NCBI RefSeq assembly: GCF_964030845.1
Contig: NZ_OZ034983.1
Location: 682,001 to 746,000, forward strand
Direction: 5' to 3'
From: Candidatus Fukatsuia endosymbiont of Tuberolachnus salignus
GTDB taxonomy: Bacteria > Pseudomonadota > Gammaproteobacteria > Enterobacterales > Enterobacteriaceae
Length of the DNA stretch: 64,000 nt
Shown here: in pieces, positions 60,421-64,000 of the stretch
Layout: every line of letters begins with the position of its first letter
Position numbering within the stretch: the first letter of the stretch is position 1
Position numbers and translations under genes: made by a program
Notes under the pieces: model-generated
What the model was told of the DNA's origin: nothing
The model's database searches: none
Seen by the model: the letters and a program-made list of their open reading frames with translations, nothing else

Positions 60421-61106
60421 CGTGTCAATAATCCGGGTAAAAATTTGGCAATTTGATGCAGTATCACCGTTCCCATGCCTTGCTGATAATGTTGACTATC
60501 GTGGCTACTGAATATAATTACACCGAGATCCCCCTTGTCTCCGAGCAGAGATAAAGCCACAGAACCTACCTGCTGTGCCTGTGGCAAGAGCAGCTGTAAC
60601 TCAGTTTCATTTAGACTACCAAGAAAGTGCTGCTCTTCAGACAATCGTTGTCGGCGTAAGGGTTCAAAGATCTGCCGTGACAGCGCCAAATTCGCCACAT
60701 CAAAAGGTGTATTTAACTGCCAGCGATCGCTGAACAGGCGCACATGGGCATCTAACAAACCGAATGTTCGTGCCCAATGTTGTAAACGTTTTAACATGTC
60801 TCTCAGAGTACTGGCGATGGCTAAGTCTGCCTGTAGCTGTAACAAACGTTTGCACAGCATTTCATTTAAACCCGCATATTCCATCAATAAAGTAATTTCT
60901 TCCTGTAGCTGTTTGATTTCATTGCGCTGGCGTCTCAATTGCCATTCGACGAGAGAAATACCGCCCTTCATCGGATGAGGGATACGTATCTTTTCAACTA
61001 AAGAGGCATTACGAATAAAAAAATCGGGACTCTGTAATAAATATTGCATAACAAGCTCATCATTTAGCTCGATGTCCGTTATTGTCTGTTCTTGATAATT
61101 ATTCAT
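60390..61106 (-). CDS. yigA: DUF484 family protein YigA
   Basis: A 238-residue GAF-like protein (E. coli 235) always found between dapF and xerC. MNNYQEQTITDIELNDELVM leads to LLQSPDFFIRNASLVEKIRI, PHPMKGGISLVEWQLRRQRN and a C-terminal GDKGDLGVIIFSSHDSQHY. Function is unknown; a link to XerC or cell division is only suggested by position. Confidence 0.93.
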   Translation of the reverse strand: MNNYQEQTITDIELNDELVMQYLLQSPDFFIRNASLVEKIRIPHPMKGGISLVEWQLRRQRNEIKQLQEEITLLMEYAGLNEMLCKRLLQLQADLAIASTLRDMLKRLQHWARTFGLLDAHVRLFSDRWQLNTPFDVANLALSRQIFEPLRRQRLSEEQHFLGSLNETELQLLLPQAQQVGSVALSLLGDKGDLGVIIFSSHDSQHYQQGMGTVILHQIAKFLPGLLTRWIERTSTPC

Positions 61107-61119
61107 ACATTGAAACTCG

Positions 61120-61944
61120 TTATAAATGAATAAATCCGTCGTAGAGATGGGCAGCTTGTCCCGTCATATATAATGGATGACCTGCACCTTGCCAATTAAT
61201 GCGCAAACTACCACCTTGCATCTGTACATCAACATTCTCACCCAATAGCCCCTGCTCAATACCAACGGCGACAGCTGCACAGGCACCGCTACCACAAGCC
61301 TTGGTTTCACCGACTCCACGTTCATAAACACGTAAGCAGATACGTTCCCGACTGACTACCTGCATAAAACCAATATTAGCGCGTTGCGGAAAACGTTCAT
61401 GATTCTCTAGTATTGGTCCCAGTAATGCCACATCGGCAACTGAAATATCCTCTACCTGTAGCACACAGTGCGGATTGCCGATAGAAACCACGCCGCAAAG
61501 CACAGTATGTTCAGTGGTGCGCAAAATATAGGTTTTTTCAGCTTTTGCCGCGCGAAAAGGAACAGCCTGAGGAGCAAACACAGGCTCACCCATATTGACG
61601 CAAACTTGTTCATCATCGGTTATATGCAATACCATACGTCCGCTTTGTGTACTGACATGAATATGCCGTTTTTTTGTCAATCCTTTAAGATGTACAAATA
61701 GGGCAAAACAGCGCGCACCGTTACCACATTGAGAGACTTCGCTACCATCTGCGTTGAAAATACGGTAGTGAAAATCCAGCTCAGGATCATAAGGCGCTTC
61801 TACCACTAACATTTGATCAAAACCAACACCAGTATGTCGGTCTGCCAGGCGACGGACAAGTTCTGGTGAAAAATAAACACTCTGAGTGACAGCATCGACA
61901 ACCATGAAATCATTGCCAAGACCATGCATTTTGGAGAACTGCAT
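61120..61944 (-). CDS. dapF: Diaminopimelate epimerase
   Basis: Converts LL- to meso-diaminopimelate for lysine and peptidoglycan. MQFSKMHGLGNDFMVVDAVT, the first catalytic Cys in SQCGNGARCFALFVHL and the second in VGETKACGSGACAAVAVGIE are intact, so the cofactor-free two-base site is complete. 274 aa, E. coli length. CGGAG precedes the ATG. lptM lies 15 bases upstream. Confidence 0.97.
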   Translation of the reverse strand: MQFSKMHGLGNDFMVVDAVTQSVYFSPELVRRLADRHTGVGFDQMLVVEAPYDPELDFHYRIFNADGSEVSQCGNGARCFALFVHLKGLTKKRHIHVSTQSGRMVLHITDDEQVCVNMGEPVFAPQAVPFRAAKAEKTYILRTTEHTVLCGVVSIGNPHCVLQVEDISVADVALLGPILENHERFPQRANIGFMQVVSRERICLRVYERGVGETKACGSGACAAVAVGIEQGLLGENVDVQMQGGSLRINWQGAGHPLYMTGQAAHLYDGFIHL

Positions 61945-61959
61945 ATCATACTCCGCTAG

Positions 61960-62118
61960 CTACTGACGGGCTAAATCAGGATGCGCTGTTGCTATTTTTA
62001 CTTTTTCCACTTTTTGTATCACAGCGGGAGGCGAATAAAGTGGCCCTTTTAATCCACAACCTACCAATCCAACCCATATTATCGTGATCAGCAGCCAACG
62101 TTGTTGTTTTTTCATCAT
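61960..62118 (-). CDS. lptM: LPS-assembly lipoprotein LptM (YifL)
   Basis: A 52-residue lipoprotein. MMKKQQRWLLITIIWVGLVG is the signal peptide; Cys21 lies in the lipobox region VGLVGCGLKGPLY, and GCGLKGPLY is the invariant LptM motif that mimics LPS at the LptDE translocon. The tail is shorter than in E. coli (67 aa). It lies upstream of dapF as in E. coli; cyaY, usual on the other side, is not present. Confidence 0.92.
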   Translation of the reverse strand: MMKKQQRWLLITIIWVGLVGCGLKGPLYSPPAVIQKVEKVKIATAHPDLARQ

Positions 62119-62203
62119 AGTGATGCCTGTAATTTATTCATCTATGCTCTCTATAATCGGCAGCTCGATCATTAAAAGCAAGTAAAACCACTCAGGGGTA
62201 TTC

Positions 62204-62350
62204 TAGAGCCTATTCTAAATCTTTTTGATCGACACTCAGACGAAGAAAAAAGGGATGAGACAGCGCAGTTTACAAAGCGTAAATGAGCATTTTTATCCCT
62301 TTTTGATGAAGTATCAGTAATAAGAAGAGGAGATTTCGAACAGGTTCTTA
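62204..62350. repeat. Repeat B, copy 5 (147 bp)
   Basis: Begins CTAGAGCCTATTCTAAATC and ends GATTTCGAACAGGTTCTTA. The interior has GCGCAGTTTACAAAGCG and TAAATGAGCATTTTT, with the TTGTATACAA centre reduced. Its last three bases TTA are, on the other strand, the TAA stop codon of btuF. Confidence 0.85.
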
Positions 62351-63184
62351 GGAGGGAATAACAGCCAGTTGAGAGCAGAGTTGTTTAGCAGCCAGCAGGA
62401 TACGTGGACTGGTGCGATTAAACCAGTCTTCATTGAGTACAATCACCGGTAGCTCAAGTTGTGGTCGCCAAAAGGTTTTTATGTTTTTGGCTTGCGATGG
62501 TTGACCACTAATAATCACCACCTGAGGGCGACGTCGCAAAACTTGTTCACGGCTAATTTGCGGCCAGGGTATCTGACTATCCGCAAAAATATTTTTACCA
62601 CCACAGAGTGTCACTATTTCACTTTGCAAGGTGTTACCTGAACTGGTAAATAGAGGTTGAGTGCCAAATTGCAGTAGGACCCGAAGTGGTTGAGAATGGC
62701 GGCCATATTGTTGATATAGTGCGGCAATTTGCTGACGAATTTGCGCGGCAGCCTGATAGGCCTGTTTAGCATTAGGGCTGTAAACAGCCAGTTTTTCCAA
62801 ATCTTGTACCATTTGCTCGAGACTATGGGGATCGGAATAAAAAATAGGAATGCCGAAAGCCGCCAGTTGGTCCAATGAGCGTTGTGGGTTGCCACCACGC
62901 CAGGCGAGGATAAGATCAGGTTTTAACGCTAAAATTCGCTCGACGTTGATCCCTTGCCAGGAAGCAACCCGTTCCAGTTTATTGGCTGATGCCGGGTAGT
63001 CGGAATAGTCACTGACCGCCACTAACTGATCACCCAATCCGGCCGCATAAGCCAACTCGGTAGTGCTGGGAGCGAGGCTGATTACTCGCTCAGCCGCACT
63101 CAGGGGGAATACCAGTGAGGCCGTGATTAGCAGGCTAATAAAAAGAATGACGCTCTCACACTTGGAAAGCACTTTTAGTTTCAT
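62348..63184 (-). CDS. btuF: Vitamin B12-binding periplasmic protein BtuF
   Basis: Delivers cobalamin to BtuCD. A signal peptide with hydrophobic core VILFISLLITASLVFPLSAA precedes ERVISLAPSTTELAYAAGLG; ASWQGINVERILALKPDLIL, AWRGGNPQ and WPQISREQVLRRRPQVVIIS match the family. 278 aa (E. coli 266). It overlaps mtnN by four bases (ATGA), as in the E. coli mtn-btuF pair. Its last residues (LAVIPS) and stop abut repeat B. Whether btuCD exist cannot be seen. Confidence 0.94.
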   Translation of the reverse strand: MKLKVLSKCESVILFISLLITASLVFPLSAAERVISLAPSTTELAYAAGLGDQLVAVSDYSDYPASANKLERVASWQGINVERILALKPDLILAWRGGNPQRSLDQLAAFGIPIFYSDPHSLEQMVQDLEKLAVYSPNAKQAYQAAAQIRQQIAALYQQYGRHSQPLRVLLQFGTQPLFTSSGNTLQSEIVTLCGGKNIFADSQIPWPQISREQVLRRRPQVVIISGQPSQAKNIKTFWRPQLELPVIVLNEDWFNRTSPRILLAAKQLCSQLAVIPS

Positions 63185-63894
63185 GCAGCAGCAGGAGACT
63201 GTTGAGCTAAATCTGATAACATGCTGGCAACTAATCGGCTAGACTGTTGCGCTGCTACCGGTAAAAACTCGTCAAAACTCAGATGTGATTTTTGACAGGC
63301 AACATCGGAGATCGCGCGCACTATTACAAAGGGTATATTGAACTGATGACACACATGCCCAATAGCCGTCGCTTCCATGTCTACGGCGATTGCTGCCGGG
63401 AAGTGTTTTTTAAGGCGTTCTAAAGGCTCAGCGCCGTTAATAAAGGCATCGCCACTGCAAATTAGACCTGACCGCGCCGGTAACGTTAACTGTTCAATAC
63501 CTTTTTCTGCCGATGTAATCAGCCGGTTATCTGCGGTAAAAGTAGCGGGACAACCGGGTATCTGACCGAGTTTATGATCAAATGCCGTCACGTCCACATC
63601 GTGGTAACAAACTTCCTTAGAGACGACGATATCGCCGATTTTGAGATTACTCGCCAATCCCCCGGCGGAACCGGTATTGATGACGTAATTCGGCTGGTAA
63701 TGATTAAGTAATAAGGAAGTACTGATCGCGGCTGAAACTTTACCGATACCTGATTGCAGCAAAGCCACTTCAACACCGTTGAGCTGACCGGTATAAATTT
63801 CAAATCCTTGCAACGATCGAGTTTGACAGTTGTCAATCTTGTTACGCAGTAGGGTTATTTCTGGTTTCATGGCACCAATAATGGCTATTTTCAT
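63181..63894 (-). CDS. mtnN: 5'-methylthioadenosine/S-adenosylhomocysteine nucleosidase
   Basis: Cleaves MTA and SAH, recycling by-products of SAM use and feeding AI-2 synthesis where luxS exists. MKIAIIGAMKPEITLLRNKI, LLQSGIGKVSAAIS, NTGSAGGLASNLKIGDIVVS, AVDMEATAIGHVCHQFNIPF and RAISDVA (catalytic Asp) are present. 237 aa (E. coli 232). First gene of the pair with btuF. Confidence 0.96.
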   Translation of the reverse strand: MKIAIIGAMKPEITLLRNKIDNCQTRSLQGFEIYTGQLNGVEVALLQSGIGKVSAAISTSLLLNHYQPNYVINTGSAGGLASNLKIGDIVVSKEVCYHDVDVTAFDHKLGQIPGCPATFTADNRLITSAEKGIEQLTLPARSGLICSGDAFINGAEPLERLKKHFPAAIAVDMEATAIGHVCHQFNIPFVIVRAISDVACQKSHLSFDEFLPVAAQQSSRLVASMLSDLAQQSPAAA

Positions 63895-63982
63895 CGTATT
63901 GTTCGCTAATTACCAAGGTTAGATTAATATATCGCCTGTATTTGGCTTGAAAGAGAGACATTATGCAAGAGGTCTGCTTTCG

Positions 63983-64000
63983 GAACCTGTTCCAAATCTT
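63983..64000. repeat. Repeat B, copy 6 (start only, runs off the window)
   Basis: GAACCTGTTCCAAATCTT matches the left terminus of the copy at 16195-16350 (GAGCCTGTTCCAAATCTT) with one change. It lies 89 bases upstream of mtnN and continues beyond the window. Confidence 0.7.

Overview
The window is a piece of a chromosome from a member of the Enterobacterales, close to the Yersinia/Serratia side. The evidence is the near full-length match, by recall, of almost every protein to its Escherichia coli or Yersinia counterpart; the manB-wzz end of an O-antigen cluster; a TTG-started rimP remnant of Yersinia type; and ERIC elements. DNA of fairly low GC, many repeats of several families, degraded mobile genes, internally deleted genes and operons whose usual neighbours are missing point to a host-restricted genome in mid-reduction, such as an insect facultative symbiont of the Regiella/Hamiltonella kind. 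The species is an inference.

Layout. 0-1.4 kb: end of an O-antigen locus (manB C-terminus, wzz). 1.5-8 kb: mscL, trkA, rsmB, fmt, def on the minus strand and dprA divergent. 8-9.1 kb: a complete IS630-family element placed just upstream of a TrpR-type promoter and the tryptophan permease gene mtr. 10.5-13.6 kb: an accessory island holding a small RTX protein between two copies of a 106-bp inverted-repeat element, with remnants of IS1, Tn5-like and IS630 transposases and a phage integrase split by an ERIC. 14-21.5 kb, plus strand: yidA, ppiB, lpxH, purEK, qmcA, yegP, coaE, zapD, yacG. 21.6-30.7 kb, minus strand: truB, rbfA, infB, nusA, a broken rimP, tRNA-fMet, tRNA-Leu, secG, glmM, folP. 31-36.7 kb: a second tRNA-fMet, mltA-tcdA, zapB, glpFK. 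36.7-50.4 kb: emrD, tusA, rdgC, a PAS/LuxR-type regulator, pckA, pyrE-rph, cysS, rplI-rpsR-priB-rpsF, prmA, panF-yhdT. 51-53.5 kb: glpT-glpQ. 53.5-63.9 kb, minus strand: yigL, recQ, corA, uvrD, xerC, DUF484, dapF, lptM, btuF, mtnN.

The genes fall into coherent sets: translation and ribosome maturation (infB, nusA, rbfA, truB, rsmB, def, fmt, cysS, S6/S18/L9, PrmA), envelope and division (glmM, lpxH, mltA, zapB, zapD, wzz), purine, pyrimidine, folate and diaminopimelate synthesis, glycerol/glycerol-3-phosphate use (glpF, glpK, glpT, glpQ), vitamin or amino-acid uptake (panF, btuF, mtr) and DNA maintenance (uvrD, recQ, rdgC, xerC, dprA).

The most notable signals lie outside ordinary genes. They are a rimP gene reduced to its two ends; a hexanucleotide microsatellite that lengthens a transmembrane helix of GlpT by six residues; ERIC elements with TA duplications whose ends match those of the resident IS630; two further families of short terminal-inverted-repeat elements, called here repeat B and repeat C, one of which fills the rph-pyrE attenuator region; and the paired 106-bp elements around the RTX gene.
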